From assembly GCF_014656075.1 (NCBI RefSeq), contig NZ_BNBS01000015.1, forward strand, positions 1 through 64,000: 64,000 nt of DNA, written 5' to 3'. This document shows, one piece after another, positions 9,218 through 17,428 of this stretch. Every line of letters begins with the position of its first letter. Within the stretch, counting starts at the first letter, position 1. The notes beneath the pieces were generated by a model. It was not told where the DNA came from. It ran no database searches and saw only the letters and a program-made list of their open reading frames with translations. The stretch is from Streptomyces hydrogenans (GTDB lineage: Bacteria > Actinomycetota > Actinomycetes > Streptomycetales > Streptomycetaceae). A program made the position numbers and the translations under genes.

Positions 9218-9262
9218 CCGTTGTCTCAGTCCGAAGCCCCGGGGCGAGTGCCCCGGGGCTTC
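9180..9262 (+). promoter_or_regulatory. Thr attenuator: leader hairpin plus terminator
   Basis: Two hairpins are visible. Hairpin A pairs CTGAGACGACG (9180-9190), which contains Thr codons, with CGTTGTCTCAG (9219-9229), with one G-U pair. The terminator pairs 9233-9245 (GAAGCCCCGGGGC) with 9250-9262 around a GAGT loop, 13 bp without mismatch. An alternative pairing of GTCCCGG (9203-9209) with CCGGGGC (9239-9245) would disrupt the terminator. Folding here is by eye. Confidence 0.6.
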
Positions 9263-9302
9263 GTGCCGTGGTCGCCCGCCCCTCGACCGCGAGGAGACCA
9301 CC

Positions 9303-10586
9303 GTGCACGACCACCGCAGACTCGGCCGCGAGCTCGGCCTGTTCGACACCGACCCGCTGATCGGCGCGGGACTCCCGTACTGGCTGCCCGACGGCGCCGC
9401 CGTACGGCACGCCCTGGAGGAGTACGTCCGGGAGGCCGAGCGGCGGGCCGGGTACCAGCACGTGTACTCGCCCGTGCTGGGCAAACGGGAGCTGTACGAG
9501 ATCTCGGGCCACTGGGCGCACTACAGCGACGACATGTTCCCGCCCATGGACCTCGGCGGGGAGCAGGTGGTGCTGCGGCCGAGCCTGTGCCCGCACCACG
9601 CGCTGATCTTCCGGTCCCGCTCCCGCAGCCACCGCGAGCTGCCCCTGCGGATGGCCGAGCTCGGCGGCATGTACCGCTCCGAACCGTCGGGGGTCCTGGG
9701 CGGGCTGACCCGGGTGCGGGCCATCCAGCTCAACGACGCCCACGTCTTCTGCGCCCTGGAGCAGGTCGCCGAGGAGGCCCGGGCGGCGCTGGGCATGATC
9801 CGGAGCGCGTACGAGGCACTGGGCATCGTCCCCGGTCGGTACCGGCTCTCGCTGCCCGGACCCGGCGGCAAGTACGTGGACGCGCCCGACCTGTGGCGGC
9901 GGTCCACCGCCCTGCTGACCGAGGCGCTCGACGCCTCGGGGCTGCCGTACGAGGCGGAGGAGGGGGAGGCGGCGTTCTACGGCCCGAAGATCGACGTCCA
10001 GGTCACCGACGCCGCCGGCCGGGAGTCCACCCTCTCCACCGTCCAGGTCGACTTCCACCAGCCCGAACGCTTCGACCTGCGCTACGTCGGCGCGGACGGG
10101 GCCCGGCACCGCCCGGTCATGGTCCACCGCAGCATCGTCGGCAGCGTCGAGCGGGCCGTGGCCCACCTCGTCGAGCGGCACGGCGGCGCCTTCCCCGCCT
10201 GGCTGGCCCCCACCCAGCTGGCGATCCTCCCGGTCTCCGACGCCGAACTCCCCCACGCCACCGCCCTCGCGCACCGGTGCGTCTCCCTGGGCCTGCGCGC
10301 CGACGTGGCCGGCCCCGACCGCGGCACCCTCGCCGCCCGCGTCCGCGCGGCCCGCCTCGTCCCGTACCAGGCCGTCATCGGCGCCAGGGAGGCCGCCGCC
10401 GGCCTGGTGTCCGTCCGCCTCCGGGACGGCCGGCGGCCGGCGGCCCTCCCGGCGGACGACCTGCTCACCCGGATCGGCGCCCTCGTGGCGTCCCACAGCA
10501 CCGGACTGTGGGACGGCCCCGAGCCGCCGGAACGGGCGGAGGACCCCGACCGGCTCGACCCGCCCTCCCGGCCCCCGACCGCTTGA
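9303..10586 (+). CDS. threonyl-tRNA synthetase paralogue lacking N-terminal editing domains
   Basis: 427 residues from GTG 9303 with AGGAG 8 bp upstream. It begins directly at the class II catalytic core; the TGS and editing domains of standard ThrRS (about 240 residues) are absent. Catalytic features are intact: zinc ligands Cys96 (LCPHH), His147 (NDAHVFC) and His275 (MVHRS), motif 2 Arg125 (YRSEPSG), FYGPKID near 225, motif 3 Arg284, and an anticodon-binding domain (about 305-400). It charges tRNA-Thr but cannot proofread Ser-tRNA in cis. Such spare synthetases may back up the main enzyme under threonine limitation or resist a ThrRS inhibitor such as borrelidin or obafluorin; context does not decide. 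Preceded by a Thr attenuator. Confidence 0.88.
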   Translation: MHDHRRLGRELGLFDTDPLIGAGLPYWLPDGAAVRHALEEYVREAERRAGYQHVYSPVLGKRELYEISGHWAHYSDDMFPPMDLGGEQVVLRPSLCPHHALIFRSRSRSHRELPLRMAELGGMYRSEPSGVLGGLTRVRAIQLNDAHVFCALEQVAEEARAALGMIRSAYEALGIVPGRYRLSLPGPGGKYVDAPDLWRRSTALLTEALDASGLPYEAEEGEAAFYGPKIDVQVTDAAGRESTLSTVQVDFHQPERFDLRYVGADGARHRPVMVHRSIVGSVERAVAHLVERHGGAFPAWLAPTQLAILPVSDAELPHATALAHRCVSLGLRADVAGPDRGTLAARVRAARLVPYQAVIGAREAAAGLVSVRLRDGRRPAALPADDLLTRIGALVASHSTGLWDGPEPPERAEDPDRLDPPSRPPTA

Positions 10587-10654
10587 CGGGGCTCGGGAAG
10601 GGGAAGCGGGATCATGGTGTGCGGGGAACGCACGTGTCGAGGAAGGGATCAGGG

Positions 10655-11185
10655 GTGCGGAAGGTAGCGCTGTTCGGGCCACCGGCGAGCGGGAAGTCCA
10701 CGATGGCGCGGGCGCTGTCGTCCTCCCTCGGGCTCCCGCACACCGACCTGGACGACATCCTGTTCGCCGGCGCCGAGCCGCTGCCCCTCGACGCGTTCCG
10801 CGCCGCGGCGGAGCGCGTCACGCGGGAGGACGCGTGGGTGGTCGAGGGGAACTACTCGAAGCTCGCCGACGTCGTCTGGCACCGGGCCGACGTGCTGGTC
10901 TGGCTCGACCTCCCGCTCCCCCTGGTCGTGCGCAGGATCGTGTCCCGGAGCCTGTGCCAGCTCACGGGCCGGGAGACCAGCGCGCAAGCACGCCGCCTCA
11001 CCTGGAACAGGGCCTTCTTCGGACGCCGGTCGCTGCTGCGCACCGCGATCCGCAAACACCGCCACAACCGCCCCCGTTACGCCCGTCAGATCGCCGGAAC
11101 GGCCGCGCTCGGCGTCCACGTCGTCCGGCTGCGCAGCGGCCGGGAGGCCCGTACGTGGCTGGCACGGGAGCTGGAGCGCGGGTGA
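10655..11185 (+). CDS. P-loop NTPase, small-molecule/adenylate kinase-like
   Basis: 176 residues from GTG 10655 (AGGAAGGG upstream); a GTG at 10634 is the alternative. Walker A is GPPASGKST (8-16), followed by DLDDILF near 37-43 and WVVEGNYSK near 60. This order matches the topology-modulation/FlaR-like adenylate kinase-related family. A long Arg-rich helical lid and C-terminus follow. The substrate is unknown. It begins 69 bp after the ThrRS stop and could be cotranscribed. Confidence 0.75.
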   Translation: MRKVALFGPPASGKSTMARALSSSLGLPHTDLDDILFAGAEPLPLDAFRAAAERVTREDAWVVEGNYSKLADVVWHRADVLVWLDLPLPLVVRRIVSRSLCQLTGRETSAQARRLTWNRAFFGRRSLLRTAIRKHRHNRPRYARQIAGTAALGVHVVRLRSGREARTWLARELERG

Positions 11186-11258
11186 GGGGGCTGGAGGGTG
11201 CGCTGCGCAGCCCACTATTCGGGTGCGCGGCCGCGTCCCCTCCGGCGAGGATCCGGGG

Positions 11259-11630
11259 ATGGAGAGAGTGATCGACCTCGACGAGGCCGCTGCCGTTCTG
11301 GCCGGGCGGCGCGGCGGGTGGCAGGCGGCCGGGCTCGACGTGGGGCGGTTGACGTGGCGGGACGCGGAGGCGCCGTGGCCGCAGCCGCTGGAGACCGACC
11401 GGGCCCGGGCACTCGACCCCGACTCGGTGGGGATCGTCGTGTCCGGTGCGGGGGACGCGGTGTTGTCCGTGGTGCTGTTCCGAGGCGGCTGGGCCGACGT
11501 GGACTTCCTCGACGGAGCCGACGGCGGGGGAGCCCTCCCCGCCTCGGACATCACGTCGGCCACGGGCTTCGGCGCGCGCCTGGACCGCTGGATCGCGCGT
11601 GCCTTCGGGAGCGCCGAGAGGGCGGGGTAG
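11259..11630 (+). CDS. hypothetical protein
   Basis: 123 residues from ATG 11259 with GAGG upstream. Mixed alpha/beta: an N-terminal helix (MERVIDLDEAAAVL), Trp/Pro-rich middle, strands around VGIVVSG and LSVVLFRGGWADVDF, and a C-terminal helix LDRWIARAFG. The size and make-up resemble small immunity-type proteins but no family is recognised. Confidence 0.6.
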   Translation: MERVIDLDEAAAVLAGRRGGWQAAGLDVGRLTWRDAEAPWPQPLETDRARALDPDSVGIVVSGAGDAVLSVVLFRGGWADVDFLDGADGGGALPASDITSATGFGARLDRWIARAFGSAERAG

Positions 11631-11744
11631 CGACGGCCTGGGCTCTCGCACGTCCGGCCGCGCCCGGTGGAACCTGTCGGCCCGGGGCGGCCGGAGCACC
11701 TCCGCGCCCGGGCCACCGCGTACGGGGGCTCCGGCCCGAGCGGC

Positions 11745-11850
11745 GGCATCGACGGGGGGCGGGAGCGGGCCGGAACGGCGGCATCAGCGGGGGCGGGAGC
11801 GGCCCGGAACGGGGGCATCAGCGGGGGCGGGAGCGGCCCGGAACGGGGGT
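11745..11850. repeat. three imperfect tandem copies of a 34-35 bp unit
   Basis: Copies begin at 11745, 11780 and 11814, each starting GGCATCAGCGGGGGCGGG or a close variant. They fill most of the 250 bp between the flanking genes. Copies 2 and 3 are nearly identical, indicating recent slippage or recombination. No stem-and-spacer structure, so not CRISPR. Confidence 0.75.
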
Positions 11851-11883
11851 GGCCCTCGTTCCGGCGCTGGGTAGGGTCGCCGG

Positions 11884-12495
11884 ATGACCTCGCCTCTGGA
11901 TCCGCTGTCGCGCGCCCTGGACGGTCCGAGCGACCCGCCGTTGCGGGCGCTGCCGCCCGAGGTGGCGGCGCTGTTGCGGGAGTTGGGGGCGCCGCCGCGG
12001 CTGGCCGCGCATCTGCGGGCGGTTCACGACGTCGCGGTCGAGCTGGTCGAGTGGGTGCGGGGGCGTTGTCCGGACCTGGTGTTCGACCGGGACGCCGTGC
12101 TCTTCGGCGCGGCCACCCACGACGTGGGGAAGGTGCTGCACCCGGGAGAACTCGTGGGCGGCGGCTCCGCGCACGAGGCCGCCGGGCGGGAGCTGTTGCT
12201 CCGGCACGGGGTCGCGGCCGCGCGGGCCCGGTTCGCGGCCACCCACGCCTCCTGGGACGACCCGGCCGCCACCGTCGAGGACCTGCTCGTCAGCACCGCC
12301 GACAAGGTGTGGAAGGACAAGCGCGTCACCGACCTGGAGGACCGGCTCGTCCGGGCCCTCGCCGAGGCGACCGGCCGCGAACCCTGGGAGGAGTTCCTCG
12401 CCGTCGACGACGTCCTGGCCCGTCTCGGGGCGGACGCGGGGCGCCGGCTGGCCTTCCAGGCGGCCTTCTCCACCGAGGCCGCGCCCCCTCGCTGA
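11884..12495 (+). CDS. HD-domain phosphohydrolase
   Basis: 203 residues from ATG 11884. The HD metal-binding set is present: His48 (LRAVHDVA), His79-Asp80 (ATHDVGK), His97 and His121 (FAATHAS), and Asp near 142. HD proteins hydrolyse phosphomonoesters or nucleotides; the length and motif order suggest a small soluble nucleotidase-like enzyme. No regulatory domain is attached. Ends against a strong bidirectional hairpin. Confidence 0.82.
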   Translation: MTSPLDPLSRALDGPSDPPLRALPPEVAALLRELGAPPRLAAHLRAVHDVAVELVEWVRGRCPDLVFDRDAVLFGAATHDVGKVLHPGELVGGGSAHEAAGRELLLRHGVAAARARFAATHASWDDPAATVEDLLVSTADKVWKDKRVTDLEDRLVRALAEATGREPWEEFLAVDDVLARLGADAGRRLAFQAAFSTEAAPPR

Positions 12496-12504
12496 GCCGC
12501 CGAG

Positions 12505-12536
12505 GGCCCCGCCACGGCCGCTCCCGTGACGGGGCC
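12505..12536. terminator. hairpin between convergent genes
   Basis: A 7-bp stem (GGCCCCG/CGGGGCC), one C-A mismatch, then a further 5-bp stem (CACGG/CCGTG) around a 6-nt loop. It sits between the HD gene and the convergent membrane protein gene and could serve both. Confidence 0.7.
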
Positions 12537-12540
12537 GCTC

Positions 12541-12954
12541 CTACCCGTAGTACGCGGGGCTCCACCAGGACGACATCACCGAGGCGGTCAGCACGAGGCC
12601 GGTCGCCGCCATGAGGCGGGCGGCCCTCGGGCGCCGGCGCGGGTCCGCCGCCGCCGCGAGGACCAGCAGCGGCACGGAGGGGAAGAAGACGAACATCCCG
12701 ACCAAGGAGGCGAAGACCGACCACGGCAGGAGCAGCGCCGCGAGGGCTGCGGCGACCCCGGGGAAGATGTCGGGGCGGGCGTGGAGGAGCAGCGGGACGA
12801 CGAGGAGCGCGGTGGTCGCGGCCACGAAGGGCAGGACGAAGGAACCGCCCCGCTCGATGACGACCGGCGGCAGGGGCACGACCACCGCGCAGACGGCGAG
12901 CGCGAACTGCCACGGGTGGACGTACTCGCGCGTGGTGACACGTGTGGTTGTCAT
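12541..12954 (-). CDS. small integral membrane protein
   Basis: 137 residues from ATG 12954. Four hydrophobic segments (about 17-34, 40-62, 68-90, 108-126) separated by short Arg-rich loops, ending SPAYYG. No transporter or enzyme motif. Function unknown. Confidence 0.65.
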   Translation of the reverse strand: MTTTRVTTREYVHPWQFALAVCAVVVPLPPVVIERGGSFVLPFVAATTALLVVPLLLHARPDIFPGVAAALAALLLPWSVFASLVGMFVFFPSVPLLVLAAAADPRRRPRAARLMAATGLVLTASVMSSWWSPAYYG

Positions 12955-13143
12955 GGTCGCCCCCAGGAACCGACGGACTTGAACGTGTTCAATGTACCGC
13001 GCCGACGAGGCTTCCGGGCGATCGGCCGGTGGGGTTCGCGGGCCGCTCGGCCAGGGCGGCGGGGGCGTTCCCGGGCTCGGGCCGATTGTCAGTGCCGGGT
13101 GAAACAGTAGGGATATCAAGTCGGCAGAGACGGGGAGTTGGCC

Positions 13144-14184
13144 ATGTCCGGAAACCAGAACTACATCAATCACGTCGCACTCGTGCTGGACGCCAGTTCG
13201 TCCATGTCGCACCTGCGGGGCAAGGTCGTCGAGGTGGCCGATCAGCAGATCGCGTACCTCGCGCGCCGGTCGCGGGAGCTGGACCAGGAGACCCGGGTCA
13301 CGGTGTACGTGTTCGCGGACGACGTGAAGTGCGTCATCTACGACAAGGACGTGCTCCGGATGCCGTCCCTGAAGGAGATGTACCGGGTCGGGGGCATGAC
13401 GGCGCTGCTCGCGGCCGCGCTGAAGTCGCAGCGGGAGCTGGCGCAGACCGCGCAGCTGTACGGCGACCACAGCTTCCTGACGTTCGTGCTGACCGACGGG
13501 CAGGAGAACGCCAGCCACCGCAGCCCCGACTCGCCCAGCCGGACGCCGCGCGTCCTGGTGTCGGCCGTGGCCGAGATGATCGAGCGGCAGGCCGACAACT
13601 GGACGCTGGCCGTGCTCGTGCCGGACCAGATGGGCAAGCGCGAGGCCATGAAGTGCGGCTTCCCGAAGGACAACGTCGCCATCTGGGACGCCACCAGCAC
13701 CCGGGGCCTGGAGGAGGCCGGGCAGGTCATCCAGCAGGCCACGGAGAAGTTCATGGTGGGCCGCACCAAGGGTATCCGGGGTTCGCGCGCGGTGTTCTCC
13801 GTGGGCGCGGAGGCGGTCAACAAGGAGACCATCGAGGCGGCCGGCCTCACCCCGGTCGACGCGTCCGCGTACCAGCTGATCCCGGTGGCGCGTGACGCGG
13901 CGATCCGCGAGTGGGTCACCGAGTCCGGTCACACGTACAAGACCGGCTGCGCCTACTACCAGCTGAGCAAGTCCGAGAAGATCCAGGCGCGGAAGCGGAT
14001 CGCGGTGCTGGAGCGGAAGACCGACCGCGTGTTCACGGGACCGGAGGCCCGGGCCCTGCTGGGCCTCCCCGACGAGGAGGTGCGCGTCAAGCCCGACCAC
14101 AACGCCGACTTCACCATCTTCGTGCAGAGCACCAGCGTCAACCGGAAGCTGGCGCCCCAGACCCGTCTGCTGCTGATGCACTGA
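13144..14184 (+). CDS. VWA-domain protein
   Basis: 346 residues from ATG 13144; a TTG at 13138 is less likely. The MIDAS motif is D-A-S-S-S (16-20), followed by further metal/ligand residues in GGMTALLAA and the FVLTDGQEN segment. The C-terminal 120 residues form a Lys/Arg-rich tail region with possible helices (SEKIQARKRIAVLERK). A cytoplasmic, metal-dependent protein-binding module; partners are not encoded next door. Converges on the monooxygenase gene with 34 bp between stops. Confidence 0.85.
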   Translation: MSGNQNYINHVALVLDASSSMSHLRGKVVEVADQQIAYLARRSRELDQETRVTVYVFADDVKCVIYDKDVLRMPSLKEMYRVGGMTALLAAALKSQRELAQTAQLYGDHSFLTFVLTDGQENASHRSPDSPSRTPRVLVSAVAEMIERQADNWTLAVLVPDQMGKREAMKCGFPKDNVAIWDATSTRGLEEAGQVIQQATEKFMVGRTKGIRGSRAVFSVGAEAVNKETIEAAGLTPVDASAYQLIPVARDAAIREWVTESGHTYKTGCAYYQLSKSEKIQARKRIAVLERKTDRVFTGPEARALLGLPDEEVRVKPDHNADFTIFVQSTSVNRKLAPQTRLLLMH

Positions 14185-14218
14185 CCGTCCCGCACGCACC
14201 GGCCCCCGTCCCGCCCGG

Positions 14219-15460
14219 TCAGCGCCCCGCACCTCGGGCGCCGACCGGGCGCGGCGCGCCGAGGGCGTACTCCGGCAGGGCGATGTCGCCGGCCTTCGCG
14301 AACTGCGCGGCCATGAGCGACCGCATCGGCCAGCGGGTCATCGAGCGCATCGACAGGTCGCGCATCCGGATGCCGAGGCGGCCCGTGGGGGCGAAGCCGG
14401 CCGCGCCGCCGGGCGGGAGCTCCTGGGCCTGGGTCACGTACGGGCGCATCACCGTGTCGTAGCGGCGGAAGGCGGCGTCATGGACGCCCTCCGCGGCCGC
14501 CAGCTCACCGGCGAGGACGTACGCGCCGACCAGGGCGAGGCTGGTGCCGAGGCCGGTGAGCGGAGTGGCGCAGTAGCCGGCGTCGCCGAGCAGCGCCACC
14601 CGGCCGCGCGACCAACTGTCGAGTCGCACCTGTGCCATGGAGTCGAGGAAGAAGTCGGGGGCGGTGCGCATCGCCCGCAGCAGGCGCGGGGTCTCCCAGC
14701 CGACCCCGGCGAAGCGCCGGGCCACGATCTCCTTCTGGGCCTCGACGTCCCGGCGGTCGTAGGCGAGCGGCGGGGAGCGGAAGCTGAAGCCGGCCTTGAT
14801 CTCGCCGGGCAGCCGGCCGGGGCGCGCGGAGGCGACGAGGCCGCCGGGCGCGTTGTGCATCAGGTACCAGCTGTCGAGGTCCAGGTCGTCGTGGGCGGTG
14901 AACCACGCCGTGTAGAGGTCGAGGGGTCGGGCGAACTCCTCTTCCGGACCGAAGGCGAGCGCGCGGACGACGGAGTGCGTGCCGTCGGCCCCGACGACGA
15001 GGGAGAAGCGGCGCGGGGCCGCCTTCTCGAAGGTGACGGTGACGGCGTCCGGGTCCGTGTCCTGGTCGATGCCCGTGATGGTGTCGTCGAAGAGGTACTC
15101 GGTGTCCGGCAGCGTCGCCTCGTGGAGCAGGTGCGCGAGGTCGCCGCGGAGGATCTCGATCTCGGAGACGATCCCTTCGCCGCCGAAGCTGTCGGCGGGC
15201 ACCCGCGCGGTGACCTTGCCCTTCCCGTCGACGAGGGCCAGGCCCCGCTGGTCGACGGTGATCGCCTTGGCCCGGTCCATCAGGCCCATCCGCTCGATGA
15301 CGGTCCGTCCGGCGCCCCGCAGGTCCACCGTCTGCCCGCCCGGCCGGGGCTCGGGCGCCCGCTCCACGACCGTGACCGCGAAGCCCGCCTTGCGTAGCCA
15401 GTACGCCAGCGCCGTTCCCGCGATGCCGGCGCCGCTGATGAGGATCTCGTTCTTCGTCAT
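14219..15460 (-). CDS. FAD-dependent aromatic/polyketide monooxygenase (TetX/PHBH type)
   Basis: 413 residues from ATG 15460. Rossmann FAD motif GAGIAG (10-15), second FAD motif with VVGADGTHS, and C-terminal LLGDAGYCATPLTG typical of group A flavin monooxygenases. It would hydroxylate an aromatic or polyketide-like compound with NAD(P)H and O2; tetracycline-type inactivation is one possibility but not shown. Its promoter (AATGTA/GCGCAA on the complementary strand) places the ATG 6 nt after the -10, so the transcript may be leaderless. An ACTAGTGC site sits inside the -35/-10 spacer, which argues for repression by the divergent regulator. Confidence 0.88.
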   Translation of the reverse strand: MTKNEILISGAGIAGTALAYWLRKAGFAVTVVERAPEPRPGGQTVDLRGAGRTVIERMGLMDRAKAITVDQRGLALVDGKGKVTARVPADSFGGEGIVSEIEILRGDLAHLLHEATLPDTEYLFDDTITGIDQDTDPDAVTVTFEKAAPRRFSLVVGADGTHSVVRALAFGPEEEFARPLDLYTAWFTAHDDLDLDSWYLMHNAPGGLVASARPGRLPGEIKAGFSFRSPPLAYDRRDVEAQKEIVARRFAGVGWETPRLLRAMRTAPDFFLDSMAQVRLDSWSRGRVALLGDAGYCATPLTGLGTSLALVGAYVLAGELAAAEGVHDAAFRRYDTVMRPYVTQAQELPPGGAAGFAPTGRLGIRMRDLSMRSMTRWPMRSLMAAQFAKAGDIALPEYALGAPRPVGARGAGR

Positions 15461-15466
15461 GCAGCG

Positions 15467-15496
15467 AATGTACGCCGTACGCAGACTAGTGCGCAA
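15467..15496 (-). promoter_or_regulatory. monooxygenase promoter with operator 1 in the spacer
   Basis: On the minus strand a -35 TTGCGC (15491-15496), an 18-bp spacer and a -10 TACATT (15467-15472) precede the ATG at 15460. The spacer contains AGACTAGTGC (15483-15492), 8/10 to the GCACTAGTGC sites found nearby. Confidence 0.5.
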
Positions 15497-15535
15497 GCGC
15501 CAATCCACCGGGAATGAAGGGCGATTACACTGCTA

Positions 15536-15549
15536 CGCACTAGTGCACC
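15536..15549. promoter_or_regulatory. operator 2, CGCACTAGTGCACC
   Basis: Contains the perfect palindrome GCACTAGTGC (15537-15546). It is the exact reverse complement of the 14-bp site at 15613-15626, so both sites are likely bound by the same dimeric regulator. Confidence 0.6.
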
Positions 15550-15612
15550 AGGACTGACGCGGGGTGACACACGGGACCCCCGGCCGCTGAGGGCTAGGAT
15601 GGACCGCATCCA

Positions 15613-15626
15613 GGTGCACTAGTGCG
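15613..15626. promoter_or_regulatory. operator 3, GGTGCACTAGTGCG
   Basis: A perfect palindromic core (15616-15625) directly before the GGAGGAG ribosome binding site of the regulator gene at 15638. TAGGAT at 15595-15600 may be its -10. The position suggests autorepression. Confidence 0.6.
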
Positions 15627-15637
15627 GAGGAGTATCG

Positions 15638-16687
15638 GTGGGCGGCGGATCAGCGGTACCGCGCTACAGCCAGATCGTCGGCGAGCTGCGGCGACGGATC
15701 GAGGCGGGGGAACTGGCACCGGGCGACCGGGTGCCCTCCACCCGGGAGATCACCCGACAGTGGGGCGTAGCCATGGCGACGGCCACCAAGGTGCTGACCG
15801 AGCTCCGCCGCGAGGGCGTCGTCCACGCCGTCCCGGGCGTCGGGACGGTCGTCACGGCCGTGCCGACGAACCAGGCCGCGGCGACGCCCGCATCCACCCC
15901 AGCGCATTCCCCTGCCCATGCCCCCGCCTCCCCCGTCGGCCGCGCGGCGCGCCCCGCCCGCTCCGCCGCCCCCGCCCGCCCGGGCGCACCGTCCGACGCG
16001 ACGGCCGGTGGCCAGACGGGGCTCACGCTCGCGCGGATCGTGCGCGCCGCCGTCCTCGTCGCCGACGCGGAGGGGCTGGCGGCGGTCTCCATGCGCCGGG
16101 TCGCGGCCGAGCTCGGCGTGGCAACCATGTCGCTGTACCGGCACGTCACCGACAAGGACGACCTGCTGGTGCGGATGATGGACGCCGCCATCGCCGAGCG
16201 CCCCCTCCCCACCGAACCGCCGCCGGGCTGGCGGGAGGCCCTGGAGGTGGCGGCCCGACAGCTCTGGGGCCTGTTCCGGATCCACCCCTGGCTGGCACCG
16301 GCCCTGTCCCTCACCCGGCCGCAGCTCATCACCTCGGCGCTGGCGTACAGCGAATGGGTCCTGGAGGCCCTGCACGCCCGCGGACTCGACGACCAGACGG
16401 CCTTCACCGCACACCTGACGCTGCTCAACTACATCCGCGGCCTCGCCCAGAACCTGGAGACGGAGCGGGAGGCGGAGGCGCAGAGCGGCCTCGACAGCGA
16501 GGAGTGGATGGACACCCAGGAGTCCGCCTTCCAGTCGACCCTGGACGGCGGCCGCTACCCCGGCCTCGCCCGCCTCGCGAAGTCCGGATACGACCTGGAC
16601 CTCGACGGGCTCTTCGAGTTCGGCCTCCAGCGCCTCCTCGACGGGCTCGCCGTCCTCCTGGGGGAGGGCGACACGTCCGGCGGCTGA
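15638..16687 (+). CDS. GntR-TetR fusion transcriptional regulator
   Basis: 349 residues from GTG 15638. Residues 8-75 form a GntR winged helix (RYSQIVGELRRRIEAGELAPGD, PSTREI, GVGTVV). A Pro/Ala linker (about 76-126) leads to a complete TetR N-terminal HTH (about 127-180, VSMRRVAAELGVATMSLYRHV) and a TetR ligand-binding domain of the TetR_C_1 kind. Two DNA-binding domains in one chain are unusual. It is divergent from the monooxygenase and flanked by three ACTAGTGC sites, so it probably represses both genes and is released by the monooxygenase substrate (inference). Confidence 0.88.
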   Translation: MGGGSAVPRYSQIVGELRRRIEAGELAPGDRVPSTREITRQWGVAMATATKVLTELRREGVVHAVPGVGTVVTAVPTNQAAATPASTPAHSPAHAPASPVGRAARPARSAAPARPGAPSDATAGGQTGLTLARIVRAAVLVADAEGLAAVSMRRVAAELGVATMSLYRHVTDKDDLLVRMMDAAIAERPLPTEPPPGWREALEVAARQLWGLFRIHPWLAPALSLTRPQLITSALAYSEWVLEALHARGLDDQTAFTAHLTLLNYIRGLAQNLETEREAEAQSGLDSEEWMDTQESAFQSTLDGGRYPGLARLAKSGYDLDLDGLFEFGLQRLLDGLAVLLGEGDTSGG

Positions 16688-16789
16688 GCCGGTCACGGGG
16701 CTGCCGGCGGGTCTGGGTGTGGGGTGGGGCCGGGGGTGGGTGTGAGGCCAGGTCCGGGTCCGGTTGACCACTGGCGGCGCCTTCGATCC

Positions 16790-16881
16790 GGATCGACCGC
16801 TGCCTCGGTCCCGGTCCCGATCTCCGCCTCAGTCTCGGTCCCGATCTCGGTGTCGGTGTCGGTGTCGGTCTCGGTCGGGAG
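16790..16881. repeat. GGTCTC/GGTGTC-type short tandem repeat
   Basis: About 90 bp of degenerate 6-bp units, cleanest as four GGTGTC copies around 16849-16872. It fills most of the gap after the regulator gene. No gene or regulatory signal is otherwise seen there. Confidence 0.7.
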
Positions 16882-16927
16882 GTGACCGCCGCAGCCGAAC
16901 CCTCCTCGGACACCGCCCCCGCACCCC

Positions 16928-17428
16928 TCAGTCGGGAGCGACCTGAAGGGCCACGACGAAGTGCTCGCCGTCGGTCCCGGCGACGACGCTGTCGAGGAAC
17001 GGGGAGACGCCGTTCACGGCGCCGCACGCCTCGTCGTGGTTGGTCCACCAACTGCCGTCCGGGCCGAGGAGAGAGACCGCCCGTTCCGCAGCGCGCGCGG
17101 CGACCTCGGCGGACAGGTGCCGGTGGCTCGGCCAGTACAGGTCGACGGTCGCGAGCCGGACCAGGAAGGGAGCGGCCTCGCGCGTCTCCAACGGTTCCAG
17201 CGCGGCGCAGAGTTCCGGGACGGGCGGCGGCACGTACCCGGGGGCGAAGCGCCGCCACGCCTCGTCCGCCGCCATTTCGGCCAGCAGGAGACCGATCCGC
17301 CCGGCCAGCTCCGGCAGATCGGGCTCCGACTCGGTGAACCGGCCGGCCGCCACGTACACGCGCGCCGGCGTGGCCAGTTCGGCCATCGCCGCACGCAGCC
17401 CCCCGACCACGCCCCCGGTGGACGTCAT
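16928..17428 (-). CDS. hypothetical protein
   Basis: 166 residues from ATG 17428. Helical N-terminal half with VYVAAGRF, a Pro-rich turn (YVPPPVPEL), then helices with VRLATVDLYWPSHRHLS and SWWTNHDEACGAVN. Its start overlaps the stop of the gene at 17425-17865 as ATGA, so the two are translationally coupled. Function unknown. Confidence 0.65.
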   Translation of the reverse strand: MTSTGGVVGGLRAAMAELATPARVYVAAGRFTESEPDLPELAGRIGLLLAEMAADEAWRRFAPGYVPPPVPELCAALEPLETREAAPFLVRLATVDLYWPSHRHLSAEVAARAAERAVSLLGPDGSWWTNHDEACGAVNGVSPFLDSVVAGTDGEHFVVALQVAPD

